From 3107 sp965216225 (lineage in GTDB: Bacteria; Pseudomonadota; Alphaproteobacteria; Rhodobacterales; Rhodobacteraceae), in NCBI GenBank assembly GCA_965216225.1, contig CBDCFF010000032.1:62001-126000 (forward strand): DNA of 64,000 nt, read 5' to 3'. Below, one piece after another: positions 46,790 through 57,100 of this stretch. Both the position numbers and the translations under genes were made by a program. The notes under the pieces were generated by a model that was not told the origin of the DNA, did not search any database, and was given only the letters and a program-made list of their open reading frames with translations. The first letter of the stretch is position 1; every line of letters starts with the position of its first letter.

Positions 46790-47371
46790 ATGGATGAAAA
46801 CGACATTGGCCGTCTGGTCTATCTGGTAATTCTGGGGGCCGCCGTCATCGGCTGGTTCATCGCGCAGAACCGGAACGCCCCTGGCAAAACCGCCGGGCAG
46901 GTGATGATCTGGGGGCTGATCTTCGTCGGCATTATCGGTGCTGTGGGCATCTGGGGCGACATCCGGGACGATGTCCTGCCCCGGCAGAGCGTGGCCGGCG
47001 ACGGCAGCGTGACAGAGGTTCCGCAATCCCGTGACGGGCATTATTATCTACAGCTCGATCTGAACGGCAAGCCGGTCACGTTCACCGTGGACACAGGTGC
47101 TACAAACCTTGTGCTGTCCCCGTCCGATGCCCGCCGCATCGGGATCGACCCGGACACGCTTGCCTATCTCGACCGGGCGCAAACGGCGAACGGGATCGTG
47201 CGCATGGCGCGGATAACCATCGGCGAAATCGGGCTGGGCGCCATCAGGGACAGGAATGTCGCCGCCTATGTGAATGAGGCAGAGATGGAAGGTTCGCTTC
47301 TGGGGATGGACTATCTTGGCAGATTTGACCGGATCAGGATCGCCGATGGCAAGCTGATCCTCACGCGGTAG
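46790..47371 (+). CDS. Membrane-anchored retropepsin-like aspartic protease (TIGR02281 type)
   Basis: 193 residues. Two hydrophobic segments (residues about 8-26 and 38-56) precede a single clan AA domain: YYLQLDLNGKPVTFTVDTGA with catalytic D101 in VDTGATN, then GSLLGMDYLGRFDRIRI. One DTG per chain means activity as a dimer, as in retropepsins. Probably faces the periplasm. The last gene of the 43560-47371 co-directional group. Confidence 0.92.
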   Translation: MDENDIGRLVYLVILGAAVIGWFIAQNRNAPGKTAGQVMIWGLIFVGIIGAVGIWGDIRDDVLPRQSVAGDGSVTEVPQSRDGHYYLQLDLNGKPVTFTVDTGATNLVLSPSDARRIGIDPDTLAYLDRAQTANGIVRMARITIGEIGLGAIRDRNVAAYVNEAEMEGSLLGMDYLGRFDRIRIADGKLILTR

Positions 47372-47522
47372 GGACCGGGACCAAAATCAGATAGCTGCCG
47401 TGTCCTCTCTTCCGGCGCTGATTGCTTGCCAAAAGATCAATATGGCATATATGATATACCGGAAAGCACGCATCGAATGCGTGAGACTTACGGGCAAGAT
47501 CACCTGGATTCGGAGAAAAGAA

Positions 47523-47753
47523 ATGGCATGGTTGACCAGTTTGAAAACCGCAACCCCCGAAGAGGGCTTCAATCTGGCGATCAAGCTCTCTCGAATGGCT
47601 GTAAAACTGACCCAGCCGGACGATGAAGTGCGCGGCAGGCTTCGGGGAGATTACGCCAACAACGCAGATAGCCTCACCCTGGCATCACAGGTCGTTGCAA
47701 CGAATTTCAGGACCGTGGCCGAAGCAAACAACTTCTGGCGCGATAGCGAATAA
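47523..47753 (+). CDS. Small hypothetical protein
   Basis: 76 residues, MAWLTSLKTATPEEGFNLAI then KLSRMAVKLTQPDDEVRGRL, ending NNFWRDSE. GGAGAAAAG just upstream supports the ATG at 47523; the frame is open from 47400 but without a better start. The base composition is slightly more AT-rich than its neighbours. Family not recognised. Confidence 0.5.
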   Translation: MAWLTSLKTATPEEGFNLAIKLSRMAVKLTQPDDEVRGRLRGDYANNADSLTLASQVVATNFRTVAEANNFWRDSE

Positions 47754-47905
47754 GGCCCGGGCCTTTGCCCGTACTCCATGCCCGGGGCCGCATTGGACCC
47801 GCGATTTTGCAGGCCGGTTTTGCATATCCATACGGGAACAGTTCACAAAGGTTTCTTCGCGCTTGGTTCCCGGTCAGGGGCTTCCGGATGCCGGATGCAA
47901 ACCGC

Positions 47906-48955
47906 TAGAGTCCTTCACATTTTGACTGAAGCATAGCCTGTGTTTTCAAGGTAGTTTTGGCATTCCTGTTGTGTGATTGATCCGACGAGGCGTCCAACGT
48001 ATCGCCAGGCCTCTTCACTGGTTCGTTTCCGAGCCATCCGCATCCAGTGTTTGATCTTGGCGAATGTCTGCTCGATCGGGTTCAGGTCTGGCGAGTATGG
48101 TGGCAGGAACCACACCCGCGCGCCTGCCGCCTTGATGGCATCGCGCACGGCTTTCGATTTATGGCAGCCGAGGTTGTCCATGATGACGATATCGCCGGGC
48201 TTCAGTGCAGGGACAAGCAGTTGATCGATATAGGCACGGAAGGACTGCCCGTTGATCGGGCCGTCAAAGACACAGGGCGCCGTCAATTGATCGCAGCGCA
48301 AGGCAGCAATGAACGTCATGGTGTTCCAGTGGCCATGGGGCGCAAAGCCGTGCAGGCGTTTGCCTTTTGGTCCCCAGCCGCGCAGCGGAGCCATGTTGGT
48401 CTTGATCCAGGTTTCATCAATGAAGACCAGCTTGCGCGGATCGAGTTGACGCATGACCCCCTTCCAGCGCTTTCGCCGGCGGGCCACATCGGCTCGGGCC
48501 CGCTCAAGGGCGAGCAGTGTTTTTTTTTGAAGCTCAGCCCCTCGCGGCGCATGAAGTGCCAGACCGCATTGTGGGACACCTTGACGCCCCGCTTCGCCAG
48601 CATGTCTTTCAGACCATGCAGCGTCAGGTGCGGCGTGCGGTTGATCTGCTCCAGGATAAAATCACGGTGGGGTTCAAGGATAATCCTGCGGTGGCCACCC
48701 ATCTTGCCAGGCGCCACGCTGCCAGTCTCGCGATATCGCTGGCGCCACTTGATCACCGAAGAAACAGCCACCGAGAAACGGGCAGCCACAACACGTGCCG
48801 TCTCGCCGGAAACAACAGCTGCTACTGCACGCTCCCGAAGATCATTCGAATAGGGTTTTACCATGCATGCCGGCCTCCAGTCCCGGCACGCAGTTTGAAT
48901 CACAATTCAACGAAAAACGGAATCCCGAGATTCAAACAAATGATGAACCGCTCTA
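47906..48955 (-). mobile_element. IS630-family element, copy 1
   Basis: 1050 bp including TA at both ends (47906-47907 and 48954-48955), with CTAGAG-type terminal repeats. Almost identical to copy 2 at 50964-52012. Its right end abuts the IS5-type element at the shared CTAG. Confidence 0.93.
47915..48864 (-). CDS. IS630 transposase, split across an A9 tract (copy 1)
   Basis: The upstream frame (48864 to about 48520) gives MVKPYSNDLRERAVAAVVSG, an HTH (ARFSVAVSSVIKWRQRYRET) and HFMRREGLSFKK. The downstream frame (48487-47915) gives KLVFIDETWIKTNMAPLRGW (first Asp), IVIMDNLGCHKSKAVRDA (second Asp) and PDLNPIEQTFAKIKHWM (Glu). They join at a run of nine A on the coding strand; a continuous product SFKKTLLALERARADVARRR needs seven. 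A homopolymer at the join, with different lengths in the two copies, fits slippage-dependent expression, but a simple inactivating indel is possible. Confidence 0.85.
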
Positions 48956-49797
48956 GGGCCTGTTGAGATTCATCGTGAGTTGATGATAGCCGCGGCCAGA
49001 TAGATCATGGAGGAGAAGCTCTGATCTGTTTTGCAGGCCCGCAACGCAATACGCTTGAATTCCTTGAGTTTCTGGAAGTAATTTTCGATCAGGTGTCGCC
49101 ATTTGTAGCAGTGTTTGTCAAATTCCGGCGGAAACTTCCGGTTCGATCTGGGCGGAATGACTGGCACAATCCCCGACTTGTCCAGATTTTCGCGCAACCA
49201 GTCGGCATCAAACGCCCGATCCGCGAGGAGCATCTCGCACGAAACACCCTCGATCAACTCGGATGTTTCGCTCAAATCGTGGGCTTGCCCAGGCATCAGG
49301 CGGAAGGAGACAAGATTGCCAAGTGCATCTGTCAGAGCCAGGATTTTGGTGGTAATTCCACCGCGAGAGCGCCCTATAGCCTGGCTTTGAGCCCCCCTTT
49401 TGCGCCCTGCCCGTGGCGGTGGACCTTCACGATTGTGCCGTCAATCATGACATACTCCATGTCAGGGTCATTTGAGACAGTGTCAAATATCCGTTTGAAA
49501 ACATCGGCTTTTACCCAATGGCGGAAACGTTTGTAAACGGTGTTCCAATTGCCAAAGCCGGATGGAAGATCACGCCAGGGCGCCCCGGTTCGAGCGATCC
49601 ACAATACGGCTTCCAGAAAAAGACGGCTGTCACCGCCAGTGCGACCGGGATCGCGTTTCTTGCCAAAACAATGCGGTTCCATCAAAGCCCATTGCGCGTC
49701 ATTGATAACAAAACGCTCGCTCAACATTTCATTCTCCCTTTTGGAAAGAATGAATCAGATGTCAGCGCAAATGAAAACCCCGAATCTCAACAGGCCC
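48956..49797 (-). mobile_element. IS5-family (IS427-type) element
   Basis: 842 bp with 16-bp inverted repeats GGGCCTGTTGAGATTC (48956-48971) and its complement at 49782-49797. TA flanks both ends within CTAG. It lies exactly between the TA ends of two IS630-family elements. Confidence 0.93.
48970..49727 (-). CDS. IS427-type transposase with -1 frameshift signal
   Basis: Frame A (49727-49374) reads MLSERFVINDAQWALMEPHC and YVMIDGTIVKVHRHGQGAKG (first Asp). Frame B continues from about 49385 as QSQAIGRSRGGITTKILALT, LLADRAFDADWLREN (second Asp) and WRHLIENYFQKLKEFKRIAL (Glu). The frames meet at AAAAGGGGGG, where a -1 shift yields the family-typical GAKGG...QSQAIGRSRGG junction. Programmed -1 frameshifting at such a site is known for this IS group, so the element is probably functional. 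Confidence 0.88.
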
Positions 49798-50905
49798 TAG
49801 TCACCTGCCTCCAAAGTTCGGCCCATGAGTTTTGTTGGGCGCGTTGGCAGAACCGCTTGACGGAGGCGAGGATATGGTCGGCGGGTTTGACCCATTTGCA
49901 GGGTTTGGGGTTTTCGTTATGGGCCTCGATAAATGCAGCGATATCGGCTTCCGGTTCCGCCGTTGAACGATGGACGCCGCGCAGCAGTTGCTTGCGCGTC
50001 AGTTCAGCAAACCAACGCTCCACCTGATTGATCCAACCAGCCGGGGGCGGTGTGAAGTGGACATGCCAATGCGGGCGGCGTGCCAGCCAGGCCTTGATCT
50101 TCGGGGTTTTGTGGGTGGCGTAATTGTCCATGACGATATGCACCTCCGGCCCGTCCGGCATCTGCCGGTCGATCTGTTTGAGGAAGTCGAGGAACCCGGT
50201 GGCGCGGCGCCGCTTGCAGCATTTGCCGATCACGGCGCCGGTGGCGATATCCAGTGCTGCAAAAAGCGACGTCGTGGCGTGTCGGATGCAGGTGTGGGTG
50301 CGCCGCTCGGCCACGCCGGGCGCCACTGGCAGCACAGGCGGTTCGCGATCCAGCGCCTGGATTTGCGATTTCTCGTCAACACACAACACGACAGCCCTGT
50401 TCGGCGGTGACAGGTACAGCCCGACGATATCGTGCACCTTGTCCACGAACAGCGGGTCGGTTGAGAGCTTGAATGTCTCGCTTCGGTGCGGTTGCAGGCC
50501 GAACCCGTTCCAAATCCGCCGGATGGTGGTGTGCGACAGTCCCGTCGCGGCTGCCATGCTTCGGAGCGACCAATGGGTCGCATCCCTCGGGGTCGTGTTC
50601 AGCGTGCGCTCAATCACCGCAGTCACCTGATCGTCCGACACGGTGCGCGGGCGACCGGAGCGGTATTCGTCGGTGAGACCTTCAATCCGGCATCGCACAA
50701 AACGTCTGCGCCATTTGCCGACTGTGTGTTCATGCACCCCAAGCCGGGCCGCCACTTCCTTGCTCGCCAATCCATCGGCGCACAGCAGGATCATCCGGCA
50801 TCGGTCCGACAGCGAACGTGCCGCTTTGTGACGCCGAACCTGACCCTCGAGAAAACGGCGCTCATCTTCGCTCAAAACCACTGCATCCGCCAAACGTCCC
50901 ACCAT
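49787..50905 (-). CDS. IS630-family transposase, intact
   Basis: 372 residues. N-terminal HTH (LASKEVAARLGVHEHTVGKW) and winged second HTH (GLSHTTIRRIWNGFGL), then the DDE core: VVLCVDEKSQIQALDR, HIVMDNYATHKTPKIKAW and GWINQVERWFAELTRKQL. No frameshift. The last codons (ACT AGG GCC TGT TGA) run out of the element through CTAG into the IS5 terminal repeat, so the stop codon comes from neighbouring DNA. Confidence 0.94.
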   Translation of the reverse strand: MVGRLADAVVLSEDERRFLEGQVRRHKAARSLSDRCRMILLCADGLASKEVAARLGVHEHTVGKWRRRFVRCRIEGLTDEYRSGRPRTVSDDQVTAVIERTLNTTPRDATHWSLRSMAAATGLSHTTIRRIWNGFGLQPHRSETFKLSTDPLFVDKVHDIVGLYLSPPNRAVVLCVDEKSQIQALDREPPVLPVAPGVAERRTHTCIRHATTSLFAALDIATGAVIGKCCKRRRATGFLDFLKQIDRQMPDGPEVHIVMDNYATHKTPKIKAWLARRPHWHVHFTPPPAGWINQVERWFAELTRKQLLRGVHRSTAEPEADIAAFIEAHNENPKPCKWVKPADHILASVKRFCQRAQQNSWAELWRQVTRAC

Positions 50906-50965
50906 CGCAACATCCTCCTCAATACCCGCTCAGTCAATGATACAAAGTACAATTCCGGGGGACTA
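49798..50965 (-). mobile_element. IS630-family element of a second type
   Basis: Bounded by TA at 49798-49799 and 50964-50965 with short CTAGTC-type inverted ends. Contains one intact transposase. Shares both TA boundaries with neighbouring elements. Confidence 0.88.
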
Positions 50966-52012
50966 GAGTCCTTCACATTTTGACTGAAGCATAGCCTGTG
51001 TTTTCGAGGTAGTTTTGGCATTCCTGTTGTGTGATTGATCCGACGAGGCGTCCAACGTATCGCCAGGCCTCTTCACTGGTTCGTTTCCGAGCCATCCGCA
51101 TCCAGTGTTTGATCTTGGCGAATGTCTGCTCGATCGGGTTCAGGTCTGGCGAGTATGGTGGCAGGAACCACACCCGCGCGCCTGCCGCCTTGATGGCATC
51201 GCGCACGGCTTTCGATTTATGGCAGCCGAGGTTGTCCATGATGACGATATCGCCGGGCTTCAGTGCAGGGACAAGCAGTTGATCGATATAGGCACGGAAG
51301 GACTGCCCGTTGATCGGGCCGTCAAAGACACAGGGCGCCGTCAATTGATCGCAGCGCAAGGCAGCAATGAACGTCATGGTGTTCCAGTGGCCATGGGGCG
51401 CAAAGCCGTGCAGGCGTTTGCCTTTTGGTCCCCAGCCGCGCAGCGGAGCCATGTTGGTCTTGATCCAGGTTTCATCAATGAAGACCAGCTTGCGCGGATC
51501 GAGTTGACGCATGACCCCCTTCCAGCGCTTTCGCCGGCGGGCCACATCGGCTCGGGCCCGCTCAAGGGCGAGCAGTGTTTTTTTTGAAGCTCAGCCCCTC
51601 GCGGCGCATGAAGTGCCAGACCGCATTGTGGGACACCTTGACGCCCCGCTTCGCCAGCATGTCTTTCAGACCATGCAGCGTCAGGTGCGGCGTGCGGTTG
51701 ATCTGCTCCAGGATAAAATCACGGTGGGGTTCAAGGATAATCCTGCGGTGGCCACCCATCTTGCCAGGCGCCACGCTGCCAGTCTCGCGATATCGCTGGC
51801 GCCACTTGATCACCGAAGAAACAGCCACCGAGAAACGGGCAGCCACAACACGTGCCGTCTCGCCGGAAACAACAGCTGCTACTGCACGCTCCCGAAGATC
51901 ATTCGAATAGGGTTTTACCATGCATGCCGGCCTCCAGTCCCGGCACGCAGTTTGAATCACAATTCAACGAAAAACGGAATCCCGAGATTCAAACAAATGA
52001 TGAACCGCTCTA
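50964..52012 (-). mobile_element. IS630-family element, copy 2
   Basis: 1049 bp including both TA ends (50964-50965 and 52011-52012). Near-identical to 47906-48955, apart from a base change near its left end and one base fewer in the homopolymer. Confidence 0.93.
50973..51921 (-). CDS. IS630 transposase, split across an A8 tract (copy 2)
   Basis: Same two frames as the 47906 copy: N-terminal MVKPYSNDLRERAV through GLSFKK (51921 to about 51580), and the catalytic frame MARRRKRWKGVMRQLDPRKL to SVKM (51545-50973) with D, D and E present. Here the coding-strand A run is eight, so without slippage the first frame ends KKNTARP and stop. Eight, nine and the required seven differ only by slippage-prone single bases. 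Confidence 0.85.
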
Positions 52013-52022
52013 GCAACTGTGT

Positions 52023-52987
52023 CTATTCTGCGATCTGATAGTGCCAGGGGATGCCGGTTTTGATGATCGCGTTTGCGATTGTGACCAGCCTGCGTGCGAT
52101 TGCGATTATGACAAGTTTGTGCGGCTTCCCACGCTCTTTGAGACGTTTTGCGACAGGCTTGAGAACCGGATTGTGACAGCGCAGCCTGAAACAGCACATG
52201 CCGCACAGACCGCCAGCCGCCGGCGATAGCTTTCCTGCCTCGCATCGCCCCGCTGTCATGTGGTGTCAGAGCCAGGCAGGTCATGGCAGCGGCTTCGCCC
52301 GATGTCATCCGGCCGGGTTCCGGCAATCCGGCGATCAACATTGCCGCACAGACCGGGCCAATCCCCGGGATTGATCGTAAAAGCCCCGCCCTCGGGGCAA
52401 GAGGTTTCACTCGCGCGATAACATTTTCGATCCGCCGTTCGATGTCATCGACCTGGGTGTCGAGCAGGTCTTTCAGGTCGTCATCCATGGTCTCGACACC
52501 GGCAGGAATGCCCTGCTTCCTTCGAGCTCCGATCCGGGCCTTGAGCCGCTTGCGCATATCGACGAGTTGACCTCTCCGGGTCGTCAGGGTTCCGGGAATA
52601 CGCAGATTTTCGTCTGGCAGTTCTCGCCCGGCTTGCGGTCGGAATGCCATGAACCGGGCGATGAGTTCCGCATCTATCCGATCAGTCTTCGCGCGTGTGC
52701 CCCGGCAAAGCGCGAAGGCCCTGATCTGTGGCCTTGATCTGTGCTGGCAGCAATTGCACGGCCACGATGCCTGCGCCGACAAGTTCTGTCCAGAGCCTCC
52801 ATTCCTGACCACCCGTGGCCTCAAATCCGACTTTGAGCGAACCGGAGAACCGCCGGATCATCGCGATCAGCGCAATATGGCCGTCCGCCGTGTCCGGATG
52901 CCGGAACCGCTTCTCGCCAGGAAGGCAGAACCCATCCAGCCAGTCGCGCGATACATCTGTCCCGGGAATGGTTATCCCGGCCATCAT
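52023..52987 (-). pseudogene. IS110-family transposase with two frameshifts
   Basis: The N-terminal frame (52987 to about 52735) reads ITIPGTDVSRDWLDGFCLPG and LKVGFEATGGQEWRLWTELV. The middle frame reads RAKTDRIDAELIARFMAF and LLRSIPGIGPVCAAMLIAGL (the Transposase_20 HhH-like motif). The C-terminal frame from about 52259 reads HKLVIIAIARRLVTIANAII. Shifts near 52735 and 52240 break it. It is a different IS110 member from the one at 23786. Inactive. Confidence 0.88.
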
Positions 52988-53195
52988 GTCACTCTCTCTT
53001 CCTTATGCTTCGCGGTCCCGCAAAACGGGCCGCCGTCAACTGTTCGAGACGGTGAAGAGAGGCAGGATCAGCCTGCTGGTGAACGTGGTCATGCCACAAG
53101 GTGTTCAGCGCTGTATCCCACCCCGTCGCTGGTCCTGGCCAGGAGCGGCGACGGGGAACCCATGGCAGGGACGAGACACATAAGGTGTTCAGTCC

Positions 53196-53704
53196 CGGCC
53201 TCTGGTGGATCGGGTTCAGCTTACAACTGACGGCCACAAGGCCTATCTGGAGGCCGTCGAAGGTGCGTTCGGGGGCGATGTTGACTATGCGCAGCTCATC
53301 AAGCTGTACGGTAAGCCGACGGGCCAGAAGGGCTACGAGCAAAATACAGCCCCTCAGAATGCACCGGAACTCGGAAGCGCTTCGTTGAAGGCTCACCCGA
53401 CCCTCGGCATGTCTCGACCAGCCATGTCGAGCGCCAGAACCTCACCATGCGGATGCAGATGCGCCGCTTCACCCGACTCACCAATGCGTTCTCCAAGAAG
53501 TTCGAGAACCACATGCACATGGTGGCGCTCTATACCGTCTGGTACAATTTCATCCGCATCCACAAGTCCCTGCGCGTCACCCCGGCGATGGAAGCCGGTT
53601 TGAGCGACAGGGTTTGGGATATGGAAGACTTGGTGCGGGTCATGGACGAACGCGCACCGAAGCCCGGCCCGCGCGGTCCTTACAAAAATCGCAATTCAAA
53701 CTGA
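53196..53704 (+). pseudogene. IS1-type DDE transposase remnant
   Basis: Reads DRVQLTTDGHKAYLEAVEGA then FGGDVDYAQLIKLYG in one frame and, after a shift between about 53340 and 53430, STSHVERQNLTMRMQMRRFT and MHMVALYTVWYNFIRIHKSL in another, ending KNRNSN. The motifs VERQNLTMRM and FVRIHK-like sequence are typical of IS1-type transposases. N-terminus missing and frame broken. Confidence 0.82.
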
Positions 53705-53715
53705 CGCACTACCGT

Positions 53716-53919
53716 ATCGAGAGCGGGCTGGACATCCTGCGCGCTTTCGCGCTCGGGGCGAATTTCGTGATGCTGGGCCGCGCCTGGCATTATGCGCTGG
53801 GCGCGCTTGGCACCGATGGTCCGGCGCATCTGATCAACCTCCTGACCCGCGATCTGGAGGCGAACATGGGGCAACTCGGGGCCAGGGACATGCGCTCCGT
53901 GCCTGCGCCTGTCGCCTGA
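53716..53919 (+). pseudogene. FMN-dependent alpha-hydroxy-acid dehydrogenase, C-terminal stump
   Basis: Sixty-odd residues, ESGLDILRAFALGANFVMLG and RAWHYALGALGTDGPAHLIN then LLTRDLEANMGQLGARDM, match the FMN-phosphate binding end of the LldD/glycolate oxidase family (usually DSG..ALGADFVMLGRA). All upstream sequence is replaced by the IS1-type remnant, so the gene is truncated to its last sixth. Confidence 0.85.
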
Positions 53920-54143
53920 CCGGCATCGCCGCATCGTCGCATCGTCGGGCCGCCGCGAAAACTGCGGCTGTTTCGCCTTCGCGGGCGAAAATGTCGCGGA
54001 GTGCGCATGTCCTTGCAGGCGCATCATTCACGAACCTTTCAAATTGTTGCGCTGCGGCGCGGCAAAACGTATTACCGTCGCACGCTGGCGCTGCAAGGCG
54101 GCGCAATCCCGGGCAAACAGGCTCGGGGGAAGAGGGAACTGCC

Positions 54144-57100
54144 GTGGCCGAATTTCGGAAAATCCTGATCGCGAACCGGGGCGAGATCGCCATCCGCGTG
54201 ATGCGCGCGGCCAATGAGATGGGCAAACGCACCGTCGCCGTCTTTGCCGGGGAAGACAAGCTCAGCCTGCACCGCTTCAAATCGGATGAGGCTTACCGGA
54301 TCGGCGAGGGCATGGGCCCCGTCGCGGCGTATCTCTCGATTGACGGGATGATCCGGGTGGCGCGGCAATGCGGGGCGGATGCGATCCACCCCGGCTATGG
54401 GTTCCTGTCCGAAAACCCGGATTTCGTCGATGCCTGCGCCGCGAACGGGATCGCCTTCATTGGCCCGAGGGCGGAAACCATGCGGGCGCTGGGGAACAAG
54501 GCCGCTGCGCGCAGGGTCGCGATCAAGGCGGGCGTGCCGGTCGTCCCGGCAACCGGAGTGCTGGGTGACGACATGGCCGCGATCAGGGCGCAGGCGGCGG
54601 AAATCGGCTATCCCCTGATGCTGAAAGCCTGCTGGGGCGGTGGCGGTCGCGGGATGCGCCCGATCCTCGGCCCAGACGAGGTGGAGGAAAAGGTTCTGGA
54701 AGGCCGGCGCGAAGCCGAAGCCGCCTTTGGCAATGGCGAGGGCTATCTGGAAAAGATGATCACCCGCGCCCGCCATGTGGAGGTTCAGATCCTCGGCGAC
54801 AGGCATGGCGACATGTATCATCTTTTTGAGCGCGACTGTTCGGTCCAGCGCCGCCACCAGAAAATCGTCGAACGCGCCCCGGCCCCCTATCTGACCGGCG
54901 AACAGCGCGCGGAATTGTGCGATCTGGGCCGCCGCATCTGCAAACACGTGAACTATGAATGCGCGGGCACCGTCGAATTCCTGATGGATATGGAAACCGG
55001 CAGGTTCCACTTCATCGAGGTGAACCCCCGCGTGCAGGTGGAACATACGGTCACCGAGGAGGTGACGGGCATCGACATCGTGCAGGCCCAGATCCGGATT
55101 GCCGAGGGCGCCACGATTGCCGAGGCGACCGGCAAGGCTGATCAGCAGGATGTGCGCCTGAACGGTCACGCGCTGCAAACCAGGATCACGACAGAGGACC
55201 CGCTCAACAACTTCATCCCCGATTATGGCCGGATCACCGCCTATCGTTCGGCCACCGGCATGGGCATCCGTCTGGATGGCGGCACCGCCTATTCGGGCGG
55301 GGTGATCACGCGCTATTACGACCCGCTTCTGACCAAGGTCACGGCCCATGCGCAGACCCCCGAAAAGGCGATTGCGCGGATGGATCGCGCCCTGCGAGAG
55401 TTTCGCATCCGCGGCGTGTCAACCAACATCGCCTTTGTGGAAAACCTCCTGAAACATCCGGCCTTCCTGTCGAATGAATACACGACCGGATTCATTGACG
55501 AGACGCCGGAGCTGTTCCGCTTCAGAAAGCGCCGGGACCGGGCGACGAAGATTCTGACCTATATCGCGGATGTCACCGTGAACGGCCATCCCGAAACCCT
55601 GGGCCGCGCCGGACCGGCCAGGGCCGGCAGGGTGGCGCCGCCGTCGCCCCCGCCGCCGCCCCTGCGCGCCGAACCGGCGCCCGGCGCCCGCAATCTGCTG
55701 GAAGAAAAAGGCCCGCAGGCGGTGGCCGACTGGATGGTTGCGCAAAAGCGGCTTCTGATCACCGACACCACCATGCGGGACGGGCACCAGTCGCTTCTGG
55801 CGACCCGGATGCGGTCGATCGACATGATCAGGGTGGCGCCCGGCTATGCGGCGAACCTGCCGCAACTCTTTTCCGTCGAATGCTGGGGCGGGGCCACTTT
55901 CGACGTGGCCTACCGCTTTCTTCAGGAATGCCCGTGGCAGCGTCTGCGCGACCTGCGCGTGCGGATGCCGAATCTGATGACCCAGATGCTGCTGCGCGCC
56001 TCCAACGCCGTGGGCTACACGAATTATCCGGACAATGTGGTGCAGGAATTCGTGCGCCAGGCGGCGGTCGCCGGTGTTGATGTCTTCCGCGTTTTCGACT
56101 CGCTCAACTGGGTTGAAAACATGCGTGTCGCGATGGATGCGGTTGTCGGCAACGACAGGGTCTGCGAAGGCGCGATCTGTTATACCGGCGACATTCTGAA
56201 CCCCGACCGGGCCAAATACAACCTTCGGTACTATGTCGATATGGGCAAGGAACTGAAGGCTGCGGGCGCCCATATCCTTGGCCTGAAAGACATGGCGGGC
56301 CTTCTGAAACCGGCCTCTGCCCGGGTGCTGGTCAGGGCGCTGAAAGAGGAGGTCGGCCTGCCGATTCATTTTCACACGCACGACACGTCGGGCATCGCGG
56401 GTGCGGCTGTTCTGGCCGCCGCCGAGGCCGGTGTGGATGCCGTCGATGCGGCAATGGACGCCTTCTCGGGCGGCACCTCGCAGCCATGTCTGGGATCAAT
56501 CGTCGAGAGCCTGCGCAATACCGACCGCGACACCGGGCTTGACATCGGCGCAATTCGCGAAATCTCCGGCTATTGGGAGTGGGTGCGTGGCCAGTATGCG
56601 GCATTCGAGTCCGGCCTCGCCGCCCCCGCCTCGGAGATTTATCTGCACGAAATGCCCGGCGGTCAGTTCACCAATCTCAAGGCGCAGGCGCGCGCTCTGG
56701 GGCTGGAGGAACGCTGGCACGAGATCGCCCAGGCCTATGCCGACGCCAACCGGATGTTCGGCGATATTGTCAAGGTCACGCCGTCCTCCAAGGTCGTTGG
56801 CGACATGGCGCTGATGATGGTCAGCCAGAACCTGACCCGCGCGCAGGTCGAGAACCCGGCGACAGAGGTCGCCTTTCCCGATTCCGTCATCGACATGATG
56901 CGCGGCAATCTGGGCCAGCCCCCCGGCGGCTTTCCGAAGGGCATCCAGTCCCGGATTCTGAAGGGCGATACCCCGGCGACCACACGGCCCGGCGCGCATA
57001 TGCCGCCTGTCGATCTGGAAGACACCCGCACCGGACTGTCGGCAGAACTGGAAGGCTTCGGGGTCGATGACGAGGATCTGAACGGCTATCTCATGTATCC

